A stretch of 11,447 nt of DNA from CAZTLI01 sp964614375 (GTDB lineage Bacteria; Chloroflexota; Anaerolineae; Aggregatilineales; Phototrophicaceae): NCBI GenBank assembly GCA_964614375.1, contig CAZTLI010000148.1, positions 1 through 11,447 on the forward strand, given 5' to 3'. Every line of letters begins with the position of its first letter. Position 1 is the stretch's first letter. Made by a program: the position numbers and the translations under genes. This document shows, piece after piece, positions 1 to 7,682 of this stretch. The notes below the pieces were generated by a model, which saw only the letters and a program-made list of their open reading frames with translations, was not told the DNA's origin and did no database searches.

Positions 1-1478
1 AAGCGGGTGATGTCATGAGTCGCCTCACCAACGACGCCGATACCATTCAACAGGCCTTCAGTTTCGCACTGTTGCAAGTCGTCAGTGGCGTGCTGCTCAT
101 GCTGTGGATTGCGCTAGAAATGTTCCGGGTCAATGCGGTATATGCGCTGCTGAGTCTGGCAATTATTCCGGTAATGGGCTTTGCGACCTACTATTTCTCA
201 TCACAAGCTCGTAAAGCCTTCCGCCGCGCCCGTCAGGAAATGGGCACAGTCAACGCCGACCTGCAAGAGAGCATCTCGGGCGCACGCGAAGTACAGGCGT
301 TCAATCGCGAAGACGAAAGTATCGCACAATTTGAGCGCGGTAACGACGCCAACCGCGCCGCCAACATCCGCGCCGGCCTGTTCACCAGCGCGCTGCGCCC
401 GGTGCTGGAATCGCTCGGCTATATCTCAATGGCGATTGTGGTCATTATCGGCGGTCTGGTACTGCTCGGTGAAAATCAGATGATCGGTGGCTCGATTATC
501 ACGCTGGGTACGGTCTTTGCCTTCCTGCAATATGTCCAACGTGTCAACCAACCGATTGCACAAATCGCCATCCTGTGGACGAACATCCAGAGCGCTTTCG
601 CAGGTGGTGAGCGCATCTTCAACTTGCTCGATACGGAAGTAGACATTACCGACAAACCGGGCGCGACCAAAATGCCTATCATTCAAGGACGTGTAGTTTT
701 CGATAATGCACAGGCCGAATATGTGAAGGGCGAACCTGTCCTGCGGGGCGTCAGTATGGAAGCGAAACCGGGTGAAACGATTGCCATTGTGGGGCCAACA
801 GGCGCGGGTAAAACGACGATGATTAATCTCATCCCGCGTTTTTATGACGTGACTGGCGGCAAAGTGACGATTGATAGCATCGACGTGCGCGATGTCACCA
901 TCAACAGCTTGCGTGAACAAATCGGCATTGTGCTTCAAGACACTTTCCTGTTCTCGACCACAGTGATGGAAAATATCCGCTATGGCAAATTGGATGCCAC
1001 GGATGAGGAAGTCATCGCCGCCGCTAAACTGGCAACCGTTCACGAGTTTATCGAACGCCTGCCGGACGGTTATCAGACCGTGCTCGGTGAACGCGGCAGC
1101 GGTCTGAGTCAAGGACAACGGCAGTTGATTGCCATCGCCCGTGTCGCGCTGATGAACCCGCGCATCCTCATTCTGGACGAAGCCACGTCCAGCGTGGATA
1201 CGCGCACGGAACGCATGATCCAGGCCGCGTTTGAAAAACTGCTGCAAGGACGCACCAGTTTTGTCATTGCCCACCGGTTGAGCACTATTCGCAATGCCAA
1301 TCAGGTCTTGATGGTCGATGACGGGCAAATCATCGAACGCGGCACCCATCGCACCTTGCTGGAGGAAAAAGGCGCATACTACGACCTGTATATGAGTCAG
1401 TTCCAGCAAGAAGACGATGCACCTGTGCCCGCCAACGGTAAAGCTGAACCCGCCGAATCGCCGGTGGTTGGCGACTGA
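1..1478 (+). CDS. ABC exporter, fused permease/ATP-binding protein (5' truncated by window edge)
   Basis: This is a type IV (MsbA/BmrA-like) ABC exporter half-transporter that uses ATP to export an unknown substrate across the inner membrane. The frame is open to the left edge and begins inside the conserved stretch GDVMSRLTNDADTI, so the Met at position 15 is not the true start and TM1-2 are missing. Counting from that Met, four hydrophobic segments are visible (about 16-37, 41-63, 132-152, 157-177). The nucleotide-binding domain has Walker A GPTGAGKT (260-267), Q-loop LQDTFLFS, signature LSQGQ (364-368, the Gln variant of LSGGQ), Walker B ILILDE with catalytic Glu389, D-loop SSVD, and switch His420. 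All catalytic residues are present, so the ATPase site should be active. The C-terminal tail is Pro/Ala/Glu-rich and probably disordered. Such proteins often act as heterodimers with an adjacent partner, which could lie upstream; the substrate cannot be read from sequence. A strong terminator follows the stop. Confidence 0.95.
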   Translation, partial: AGDVMSRLTNDADTIQQAFSFALLQVVSGVLLMLWIALEMFRVNAVYALLSLAIIPVMGFATYYFSSQARKAFRRARQEMGTVNADLQESISGAREVQAFNREDESIAQFERGNDANRAANIRAGLFTSALRPVLESLGYISMAIVVIIGGLVLLGENQMIGGSIITLGTVFAFLQYVQRVNQPIAQIAILWTNIQSAFAGGERIFNLLDTEVDITDKPGATKMPIIQGRVVFDNAQAEYVKGEPVLRGVSMEAKPGETIAIVGPTGAGKTTMINLIPRFYDVTGGKVTIDSIDVRDVTINSLREQIGIVLQDTFLFSTTVMENIRYGKLDATDEEVIAAAKLATVHEFIERLPDGYQTVLGERGSGLSQGQRQLIAIARVALMNPRILILDEATSSVDTRTERMIQAAFEKLLQGRTSFVIAHRLSTIRNANQVLMVDDGQIIERGTHRTLLEEKGAYYDLYMSQFQQEDDAPVPANGKAEPAESPVVGD

Positions 1479-1493
1479 TTTTCTATCCGACGG

Positions 1494-1526
1494 AGGGACG
1501 GCTCAACACGAGTCGTCCCTTTTTTT
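1494..1526 (+). terminator. Intrinsic terminator of the ABC exporter gene
   Basis: The arms AGGGACGGCTC (1494-1504) and GAGTCGTCCCT (1510-1520) form an 11-bp stem with one G·U pair and a 5-nt AACAC loop. Six Ts follow directly (1521-1526), the textbook rho-independent pattern, 15 bp after the stop codon. Read from the other strand, the same stem lies just after the end of hutH but has no T-run behind it, so it should act mainly on plus-strand transcripts. Confidence 0.92.
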
Positions 1527-1538
1527 ATGCCACACAGC

Positions 1539-3122
1539 TTAAGCGACCACGCCCGGTCGTGTATTACCAATAACCCCGTTCACCACCTGCACGACCTCAC
1601 CCTGCGTAATCAACTGCCGCACGGCCTCAATATACTTGTACATTACCGTGTCGGTTTCGATGAATGGCACATGCTGACGAATCAGTTCATAGGCGGGCTG
1701 TGTACCCCGACCCAAACGCGCAGCCTGCCCGATCTCTTCGCGCCGGAAGTCGATGCCCTGTGCCGCCGCCATAAGTTCTATCGCCAGAATCCGCTCAACA
1801 TTGGTAGCGACTCGCCGTTCTTTCAGCGCCGCCGTACAACCCATGCTCACATGATCTTCGACATTGGCGGATGTCGGAATCGAATCGACACTCGCCGGGT
1901 GTGATAGCACCTTGCTCTCTGTCGCCAGCGCCGCCGCTGTATATTGCAGAATCATAAAACCGGAATTGAGACCACCGTGTCTGGTCAAAAATGGCGGCAG
2001 TGTATGCACATTCGATGCTTCGTCAATCAGGCGCATAATTCGCCGTTCGGAGATATTGCCCAGCTCACTCATCGCGATACTCAAGTAATCCATCGCAATC
2101 GCCAGCGGTTCGCCATGAAAATTCCCGCCAGACAAGACCGTGATTTCGTCCGTGTCCTCATCTAAAAATATAAGTGGATTATCGGTTACAGCGTTCAATT
2201 CGATTTCAAATGCCCAGCGCGCATAGGCGATGGTATCGCGCGCCGCGCCATGCACCTGTGGGATACACCGCAGCGTATAGGCGTCCTGAATGTTGGTCGG
2301 GTCGTGACCGCGTGTGAATTGACTATCCGCAATCAATGCCCGCAGATACGCGGCGCAATCAATTTGACGCGGAAAGGGGCGTAGACGGTGTATCCGTGCA
2401 TCAAAGGCAGCATCTGTCCCATTCAACGCCTCTAAGCTCAAACACCCGGCGATGTCCGCCACCTGACTGATCCACTCCGCGCGATAGGTTTCGAGCGCGC
2501 CAATCGCACACATGACCGTCGTGCCATTCGTCAGCGCCAACCCTTCTTTTGCCACCAGCGTCATGGGTTGCAATCCGGCTTCTTCCAGCGCCACATCGCC
2601 CGCAATGATGTCGCCCTGATAGTCCGCCTCACCAAGCCCAATCATCACCAGACTCATGTGTGCCAGCGGCGCTAAATCCCCACTCGCGCCCAAAGAGCCT
2701 TTTTCCGGGATGACCGGATGCACCCCTGCATTCAGCATATCAATCAGCAGTTGCAGCGTACCCAACCGGATGCCGGAATAACCACTCGCCAGCGTATTGG
2801 CGCGGATGAGCATAATCGCCCGCACAGTCGGGATGTCAAACGGATCGCCCACACCCACTGCATGACTGACGATGATATTGCGCTGCAATTGGGCGACCTG
2901 TTCCAGCGGAATCACCCGGTCTTTGAACGCGCCAAACCCGGTTGTGATGCCATAGGCCACTGTGCCCTGTTCGACCAGCCGTGTCACCGCATTTGCCGAA
3001 CGTCCCACCAGTTCAACGGCCTTATCACTCAACCGGACGAAGGGCGCGCCCGGTTCACCATGCGCGACGGCGACCACCTGCTCAATCGTCAGGCTTGCGC
3101 CATCCAGAATCACTGTATCCAT
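1539..3122 (-). CDS. hutH: Histidine ammonia-lyase (histidase)
   Basis: This cytosolic enzyme deaminates L-histidine to urocanate plus ammonia, the first step of histidine degradation. The protein is 527 aa from the chosen start, close to the usual 500-515. The self-cyclising MIO triad Ala146-Ser147-Gly148 sits in GASGDLAPLAH. Other family residues are Tyr57 in YGITTGFG, His87 in VSHAVGVG (the His typical of histidases rather than phenylalanine lyases), Asn199 in LTNGT, Tyr282 and Arg285 in AYTLR, SGGNFHG (331-337), and EDHVSMG (422-428). The frame extends 29 codons further upstream, but the Met at 3122 is preferred: it begins the family's normal N-terminus (MDTVILDGASL) and has GGAG seven bases upstream. 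The gene is convergent with the ABC exporter and monocistronic by position, with a ppc terminator upstream. Partner genes of the pathway (FTCD fusion, hutU) lie 6 kb away on the other strand. A related aromatic lyase is possible but less likely given His87. Confidence 0.95.
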   Translation of the reverse strand: MDTVILDGASLTIEQVVAVAHGEPGAPFVRLSDKAVELVGRSANAVTRLVEQGTVAYGITTGFGAFKDRVIPLEQVAQLQRNIIVSHAVGVGDPFDIPTVRAIMLIRANTLASGYSGIRLGTLQLLIDMLNAGVHPVIPEKGSLGASGDLAPLAHMSLVMIGLGEADYQGDIIAGDVALEEAGLQPMTLVAKEGLALTNGTTVMCAIGALETYRAEWISQVADIAGCLSLEALNGTDAAFDARIHRLRPFPRQIDCAAYLRALIADSQFTRGHDPTNIQDAYTLRCIPQVHGAARDTIAYARWAFEIELNAVTDNPLIFLDEDTDEITVLSGGNFHGEPLAIAMDYLSIAMSELGNISERRIMRLIDEASNVHTLPPFLTRHGGLNSGFMILQYTAAALATESKVLSHPASVDSIPTSANVEDHVSMGCTAALKERRVATNVERILAIELMAAAQGIDFRREEIGQAARLGRGTQPAYELIRQHVPFIETDTVMYKYIEAVRQLITQGEVVQVVNGVIGNTRPGVVA

Positions 3123-3158
3123 CCATGTACTCCAATGTGTGTTCTTCTCCCGTCCCCT

Positions 3159-3187
3159 ATCATGCTCTCCCAATCGCCCGAAATCAA
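3159..3187 (-). promoter_or_regulatory. Candidate sigma-70 promoter of hutH
   Basis: On the minus strand, TTGATT (3182-3187) and CATGAT (3159-3164) are separated by exactly 17 bp, giving 4/6 matches to each consensus box. Transcription would start near 3152, leaving a leader of about 30 nt that contains the GGAG ribosome-binding site of the 3122 start. It lies between the ppc terminator and hutH, where a separate promoter is needed. The motif match is moderate only. Confidence 0.4.
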
Positions 3188-3207
3188 TAACCGTTGTAGG
3201 ACGAATC

Positions 3208-3238
3208 AAAAAGAGACAGACACCCCTGTCTGCCTCTC
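3208..3238 (-). terminator. Intrinsic terminator of the phosphodiesterase-ppc unit
   Basis: On the minus strand, AGAGGCAGAC (3237-3228) pairs with GTCTGTCTCT (3221-3212) through one G·U pair, with a 6-nt loop AGGGGT, followed by a short T-run (3211-3208). It lies about 90 bp past the ppc stop and separates ppc from hutH transcription. The 3239-3326 stretch between ppc and this hairpin shows no gene. Confidence 0.88.
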
Positions 3239-3326
3239 GACATTAAATAGTTCGCGCAATGCCCCCACAACACACGCTGCGACCTTTGCATCATGGCGGC
3301 TTTGCGTTTAACCCTGTCTTTTGTCG

Positions 3327-6041
3327 TTACCCTGTCGTTTTCATACCCGCTGCGATGCCATTGACCGTCGCCAGCACCACATACAGCACGTCGAGATATT
3401 CAGGCGAATCCGGCTCTAGTTGGCGCAGATGGCGCAAAAGTTCGACTTGAATGAAATTGAGCGGGTCAACATAGGGGTTACGGCGCTCGATAGACCGCTT
3501 GAGCACGGGCGAATTGTCCAGCAGGTCAGTTATGCCCACGATAGCGCAAATCATTTGGCACGCGCGGGCATGTTCATCGCGAATCATCCCAAACATCTTG
3601 TCGCGCACATGCTCATCATCCACCAGCGACGCATACAATTCTGCAATCCCCATATCAGCCTTCGCCACGTCCAATTCCGCATTTTGAATCAAACGCCGGA
3701 AAAAAGGCCAATCTTTATACATAGTCTGAAGGAGTATCAAGCCATTGGGATTTTCATCGCAAAACTGACTGAATGCGGTACCAATCCCATACCAGCTAGG
3801 GATAATCGCCCGACTCTGCATCCACGAAAACACCCACGGAATCGCCCGCATCGCCGCAAAACCGCCTTTGGTCGTGCGCTTCGCCGGGCGCGACCCAATC
3901 TTAAGCTGTGACAGCTCATGGATGGGTGTCGCCTGCTGCCAGTAATCGAGGAATTCCGGCGTCTCATACACAAAGTGGCGATAAGTTTTGCGCCCAATTT
4001 CCGAAAGTTCGGTGATAGCCGCTTGCCACTCCGGTGTGGAACGATGTTCGCGTGGTGTGCCCATTGCCAGCAGCACGGCATTCATCACCTGATGCAAATG
4101 CCGCCGCGCAATATGAGCATTGGCATAACGATAGGCGATGACTTCGCCCTGCTCGGTAATCTTGATACCGCCTTCCAACGAATCCGGTGGTTGTGACAAA
4201 ATCGCCCGATTCGTCGGGCCGCCTCCACGACCGATACTGCCCCCACGACCATGAAACAACTGCAAGGACACACCCTGTGCTATACAGCGTTCGGTCAAAA
4301 TTTGCTGTGCGCGATACAAATTCCAGTTCGACGCCAGATAGCCACCATCTTTACTGCTGTCCGAATAGCCAATCATGATTTGCTGTCGCAAACCGCGCCC
4401 CACATCGCGCGATTCCAGATGTTTGCGATATTCCGGGTTGCTGAACAACGTCTCCATGATGTCCGGCGCGCGATACAGATCATCAATCGTCTCGAACAAT
4501 GGCACGAGGTCAACGCTGTCGGCAATGCCGACTTCATGCGCCAGCAGCAAGAGCGCCAGCGTATCACTCGGATTTTGGCTCATACTCGCAATCACACTGT
4601 CGATGACGATTTTGCCATACTGCGCGTGGGCTTCAGCAATCATGCGCCACGTCCCGATGATACGCCGGGTCGTCTCCGAAAATTGTTCGACACGGTGTGG
4701 GAACATTGGGCGCGGATTGGCGATTTCGCGCGTGAGGAGCGCCTGTTTATCGTCTTCCGGCATATTCAGATAATCATCCGTAATGCCATAGTGCCGGAAC
4801 AGTTCATCCAATGCTTCGGCATGGAGGCGCGCATCTTCACGAATGTCCAGTGGTACGAGATGCAGCCCAAACAAACGCACTTTGCGAATCAACCGCAGCA
4901 GCATCCCGCGCGCCGTGTGCATCCCGCGATTCTGGCGCAGACTACGCTCAAGAGGGAGCAAATCCGCCAGCAATTCGCGATTTGTCGGATACGCATCGGC
5001 GTCCAGTTTCATCCAGATGATGTGCATCTGCTGCCGATAGAGTTCATCGGGATACCGTTCTGCGGCTTCTGCCTGTGCAATTGTATCCGCATGAGAGATG
5101 ATTGTGCGAAGTTCGTCCGATACGTCAACTTCGTCTTCCGCCTGCGTGAGATGTTCGCGCAAGTCCGCTACTTCATACAGATAGACCTCGCGCGCCGCCT
5201 CACGCAGCGTTCGTAGCGTCGCCATCGTCACATCGGACGTGACGTTGGGATTGCCATCGCGGTCACCCCCAATCCACGATGCAAAGCGCAATGTCGCGGG
5301 CGGGTCTGACCAATCCATTTCGGGATAATACGTATTCAGGCTGTGTTCCAGTTCATCATAGACGCTAATCGTCACATCCATAATCGCTGACGTAATGAAA
5401 TACAACCCAAAATCGACCTCATCCGCCACCGTTGCCTTTGCCGCGCGGGTCGGGCGGGTCTGCCACAATTCTTCGATTTCTTCGGCGAGGGTGTTCGAAA
5501 GGATACGTTCCTCATTGGGCACGAGTTTTTGCTGGTCGCGCATGTGCATCATATCGGCGACCTGTTTCAACTTAATCAGAATCTCCTTGCGTTTGGCTTC
5601 TGTCGGATGGGCTGTCAACACGAAACGCACACGCATCCGGTTCAACAACGCCTGCATCTGATCTGCGGTGAATCCCGACTCGTGTAACCGCCGAATTGCA
5701 TCATCAATCGACTCGGCCAGGTGTTCGTCAGCTTCACGTTGACGCAGCACCCGAATCCGCTGCTGATCTTCGGCAATATTAATCAACTGAAAATAGTTGC
5801 TGAATGCCTTCACCAGAATCCGCCGCGCATCCCTATCAATCGACGCAATGCGGGCTTTTAATGCCTCAGCAGCCTCCCTATCGCCGGCACGCCGATTCTT
5901 GGCATTCTTGCGGATTTCTTCGACCAGTTCCAATGCTGCGTCGCCGTGCTGCTCACGAATAATCGTGCCCAGCATATCGCCTAACAAGCGAATATCGGCA
6001 CTCAACGCCTGAAATGTATCGTCTTTGACTATATCGACCAT
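3327..6041 (-). CDS. ppc: Phosphoenolpyruvate carboxylase
   Basis: This enzyme carboxylates PEP with bicarbonate to oxaloacetate and phosphate, refilling the TCA cycle; it acts in the cytosol, normally as a homotetramer. At 904 aa it is slightly longer than the E. coli enzyme. Visible motifs are TAHPTEAKRKE with catalytic His145, SWIGGDRDGNPN (255-266), GYSDSSKDGG with Lys564, FHGRGGSIGRGGGPTN (596-611) with His597 and Arg599 and the glycine loop, RAIPWVFSW, and DPLNFIQVELL near the C-terminus. Residues expected at the aspartate/malate inhibitor site are kept at Arg605, Lys794 and Arg854, but the usual C-terminal RNTG reads KTTG, so the expected inhibitor-site Asn is Thr902. The ATG at 6041 gives the normal N-terminus; its ribosome-binding site (GGGA about 10 bases upstream) is weak. 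It starts 22 bp after the phosphodiesterase stop, so the two are probably co-transcribed and ppc may rely partly on coupling or readthrough. Confidence 0.97.
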   Translation of the reverse strand: MVDIVKDDTFQALSADIRLLGDMLGTIIREQHGDAALELVEEIRKNAKNRRAGDREAAEALKARIASIDRDARRILVKAFSNYFQLINIAEDQQRIRVLRQREADEHLAESIDDAIRRLHESGFTADQMQALLNRMRVRFVLTAHPTEAKRKEILIKLKQVADMMHMRDQQKLVPNEERILSNTLAEEIEELWQTRPTRAAKATVADEVDFGLYFITSAIMDVTISVYDELEHSLNTYYPEMDWSDPPATLRFASWIGGDRDGNPNVTSDVTMATLRTLREAAREVYLYEVADLREHLTQAEDEVDVSDELRTIISHADTIAQAEAAERYPDELYRQQMHIIWMKLDADAYPTNRELLADLLPLERSLRQNRGMHTARGMLLRLIRKVRLFGLHLVPLDIREDARLHAEALDELFRHYGITDDYLNMPEDDKQALLTREIANPRPMFPHRVEQFSETTRRIIGTWRMIAEAHAQYGKIVIDSVIASMSQNPSDTLALLLLAHEVGIADSVDLVPLFETIDDLYRAPDIMETLFSNPEYRKHLESRDVGRGLRQQIMIGYSDSSKDGGYLASNWNLYRAQQILTERCIAQGVSLQLFHGRGGSIGRGGGPTNRAILSQPPDSLEGGIKITEQGEVIAYRYANAHIARRHLHQVMNAVLLAMGTPREHRSTPEWQAAITELSEIGRKTYRHFVYETPEFLDYWQQATPIHELSQLKIGSRPAKRTTKGGFAAMRAIPWVFSWMQSRAIIPSWYGIGTAFSQFCDENPNGLILLQTMYKDWPFFRRLIQNAELDVAKADMGIAELYASLVDDEHVRDKMFGMIRDEHARACQMICAIVGITDLLDNSPVLKRSIERRNPYVDPLNFIQVELLRHLRQLEPDSPEYLDVLYVVLATVNGIAAGMKTTG

Positions 6042-6063
6042 CGTTCACATTCCCATTGGTCTA

Positions 6064-7515
6064 TTAAATCGTTTCTTCCTGAAAAATTGCCTCAATCGCG
6101 GGCATTTGCATATCGACAGGGACAGGCAATCCCAGCAATTTGAGCACTGTCGGCGCGATTTGCAACAAATGCAATCCATCGACCTGTGTTCCGCCATAAT
6201 CATGCTGCGGGTCGGCATACAAAAACATGCCCATCTGCGCGTGATTGGCATCATCGGGGCCGGTGTCATTCTCAAACACATGCAAACGACCCTGCCCAAT
6301 CGTCCCGATGCTGCGCCAGCCCAAATCGCCAAAATACACCAGCAAATCCGGCGGGACACCGCGCACAGACCTGTATATTTCCTGCGGCGTGAAACAGCGC
6401 GTACCAATTGGCTGACCATTTTCATCGCCAATCGCTTCAATTTTCGTCCGCAGTTCAGCCCGCAGCGATTCGTAGTCGCTCAGGGATACGATGCCCTGAG
6501 GTTCGCGTCCTTCAACGTTGATGAACACACGCCCATAATAACCACCTTCGCCCCATACCCGTGTCCGCGACCAGTCTATCTGCGCGTCGGCGATACGGAT
6601 GACACCGTTAGACAGGTTTGGCTGTTCCTTCAGCACCAGATACCCTTCGCGCATCAGCCATTCATTGAGGCAGATGCCGCCGTCCATTTTCTTCGCGCCA
6701 TGATCGGACACAATCATGACTGCCGTCTCATCGTCAAAGCGGTCTAACAGCGTGCCGATTTCTACGTCGATTGCCCGATAATAATCGAATATCGCAGTGC
6801 GATACGGTGATTGCGGGTCGTGATGGCGGTGCGTCGCATCCAAATCCTTCCAGAAGCCGTGATGAATCCGGTCAACGCCCATCTCGACCATCAGGAACAA
6901 ATCCCACTCATGATTGTCCAGCAAATGACGTGCGACTGTAAAACGTTTGCGCGTCATGGCATAGATTTGTTCCAGCAGCCACGCCTTATCGTCCGTTCGG
7001 AAGCCTTTTACATCGAATTGATAATCCCCCACAAGGTCGGTTATTATCTGCTTCAATGCCGGTGGATGGGTATAAGCCGCATCAAGATTGGGCGTGAGAA
7101 ACGACGCGACCAGCTGCCCATTTAGCGGTCTCACAGGATAGGTCTGGGGCACACCCAACACGATGGACGATTTGCCCTGCTGTGTCAGAATGTCCCACAA
7201 ACGCGGCTCATGTACCATTGCCGCCGTCGCCACATCATAACCGTCATAATCATAATCGCGTCGGTTACGAAAACCATAGATTCCGAGCGTGCCGGGGTCT
7301 TTGCCGCTGGTCATACAGGCCCACGCCGGGACGGTAATCGCCGGGATGACGCTCTCCAACGCGCCATAGAGTCCGCGCGCCCGCAGCCGGTCAAGGTTGG
7401 GCAGGTGCCCGGCCCATCGCTCGAACACCAGCGACGGTTCAGCACAGTCTAACCCAATAATTGCCACCTTGCGCGATCTGGCTCTGGTTCGTTTATTGAA
7501 AAATGGCAACTTCAT
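6064..7515 (-). CDS. Type I phosphodiesterase/nucleotide pyrophosphatase-like protein (alkaline phosphatase superfamily)
   Basis: This is a predicted two-metal phosphohydrolase of the NPP/alkaline-phosphatase superfamily, 483 aa from the chosen start; the substrate is unknown. Metal-site and catalytic positions are recognisable: Asp23 in IGLDCAEP, nucleophile candidate Thr61 in PAITVPAW, followed by GKDPGTLGIYGF; Asp215 and His219 in GVDRIHHGFW; Asp271-His272 in VSDHGAKK; His425 in NHAQMG. The end IAPTVLKLLGLPVP is typical of the family. There is no signal peptide or membrane segment (the N-terminus is basic, then a beta strand), so a cytosolic location is inferred, unlike many secreted relatives. 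The frame opens at a GTG at 7566, but a strong promoter would start transcription there, so the ATG at 7515 (MKLPFFNKR) is preferred, with the ATG at 7533 as alternative; neither has a clear ribosome-binding site. It is the first gene of a unit with ppc. Homologues are often annotated only as alkaline phosphatase family protein. Confidence 0.85.
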   Translation of the reverse strand: MKLPFFNKRTRARSRKVAIIGLDCAEPSLVFERWAGHLPNLDRLRARGLYGALESVIPAITVPAWACMTSGKDPGTLGIYGFRNRRDYDYDGYDVATAAMVHEPRLWDILTQQGKSSIVLGVPQTYPVRPLNGQLVASFLTPNLDAAYTHPPALKQIITDLVGDYQFDVKGFRTDDKAWLLEQIYAMTRKRFTVARHLLDNHEWDLFLMVEMGVDRIHHGFWKDLDATHRHHDPQSPYRTAIFDYYRAIDVEIGTLLDRFDDETAVMIVSDHGAKKMDGGICLNEWLMREGYLVLKEQPNLSNGVIRIADAQIDWSRTRVWGEGGYYGRVFINVEGREPQGIVSLSDYESLRAELRTKIEAIGDENGQPIGTRCFTPQEIYRSVRGVPPDLLVYFGDLGWRSIGTIGQGRLHVFENDTGPDDANHAQMGMFLYADPQHDYGGTQVDGLHLLQIAPTVLKLLGLPVPVDMQMPAIEAIFQEETI

Positions 7516-7571
7516 AGGCGATGAATGACCCATTTCCGCAGTTGGTGCGTGCTGTGTGGTATACACCCTGC

Positions 7572-7600
7572 ATTATAACGTCGGCTCAGTCTGTTGTCAC
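7572..7600 (-). promoter_or_regulatory. Near-consensus sigma-70 promoter of the phosphodiesterase-ppc unit
   Basis: On the minus strand, GTGACA (7595-7600, 5/6 to TTGACA) and a perfect TATAAT (7572-7577) are separated by 17 bp. The start of transcription would fall near 7565. That leaves a 30-50 nt leader and rules out the GTG at 7566 as the translation start, if this promoter is the one used. No operator-like repeat is evident beside it. Confidence 0.65.
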
Positions 7601-7626
7601 AGGCGCACTACACATTAACCACAAAC

Positions 7627-7655
7627 TTGCGCTACAATCAGGGGATATTCATAAA
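7627..7655 (+). promoter_or_regulatory. Weak candidate promoter of the SulP gene
   Basis: TTGCGC (7627-7632) and CATAAA (7650-7655) are 17 bp apart; an alternative -10 is TACAAT (7633-7638), which lacks a good -35. Either would start transcription shortly before the ATG at 7683. The region is divergent with the stronger promoter at 7572-7600, so both units could share regulation, but no shared operator is visible. Confidence 0.25.
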
Positions 7656-7682
7656 ACGACACCTAAACATCAACCTCATACT

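Noticed and set aside
426..1409. 327-codon open frame on the minus strand inside the ABC exporter gene
   Set aside because: It lies fully antisense to an unmistakable ABC transporter; its translation has no recognisable family motifs and looks like a codon-bias shadow.
3123..3209. 29-residue N-terminal extension of HutH
   Set aside because: The Met at 3122 has a good ribosome-binding site and matches the family N-terminus; the extension overlaps the candidate hutH promoter and the leader.
4251..5216. 321-codon open frame on the plus strand inside ppc
   Set aside because: It is antisense to strongly conserved PEPC motifs, its composition is low-credibility (many His/Arg/Gln), and it has no ribosome-binding site or partner context.
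6025..6747. 240-codon plus-strand frame across the ppc/phosphodiesterase junction
   Set aside because: It runs opposite two well-supported genes and shows no family motif.
7521..7682. 54-residue N-terminal extension of the SulP protein
   Set aside because: The extension overlaps the divergent promoter region, lacks SulP similarity, and the Met at 7683 gives the normal family start.
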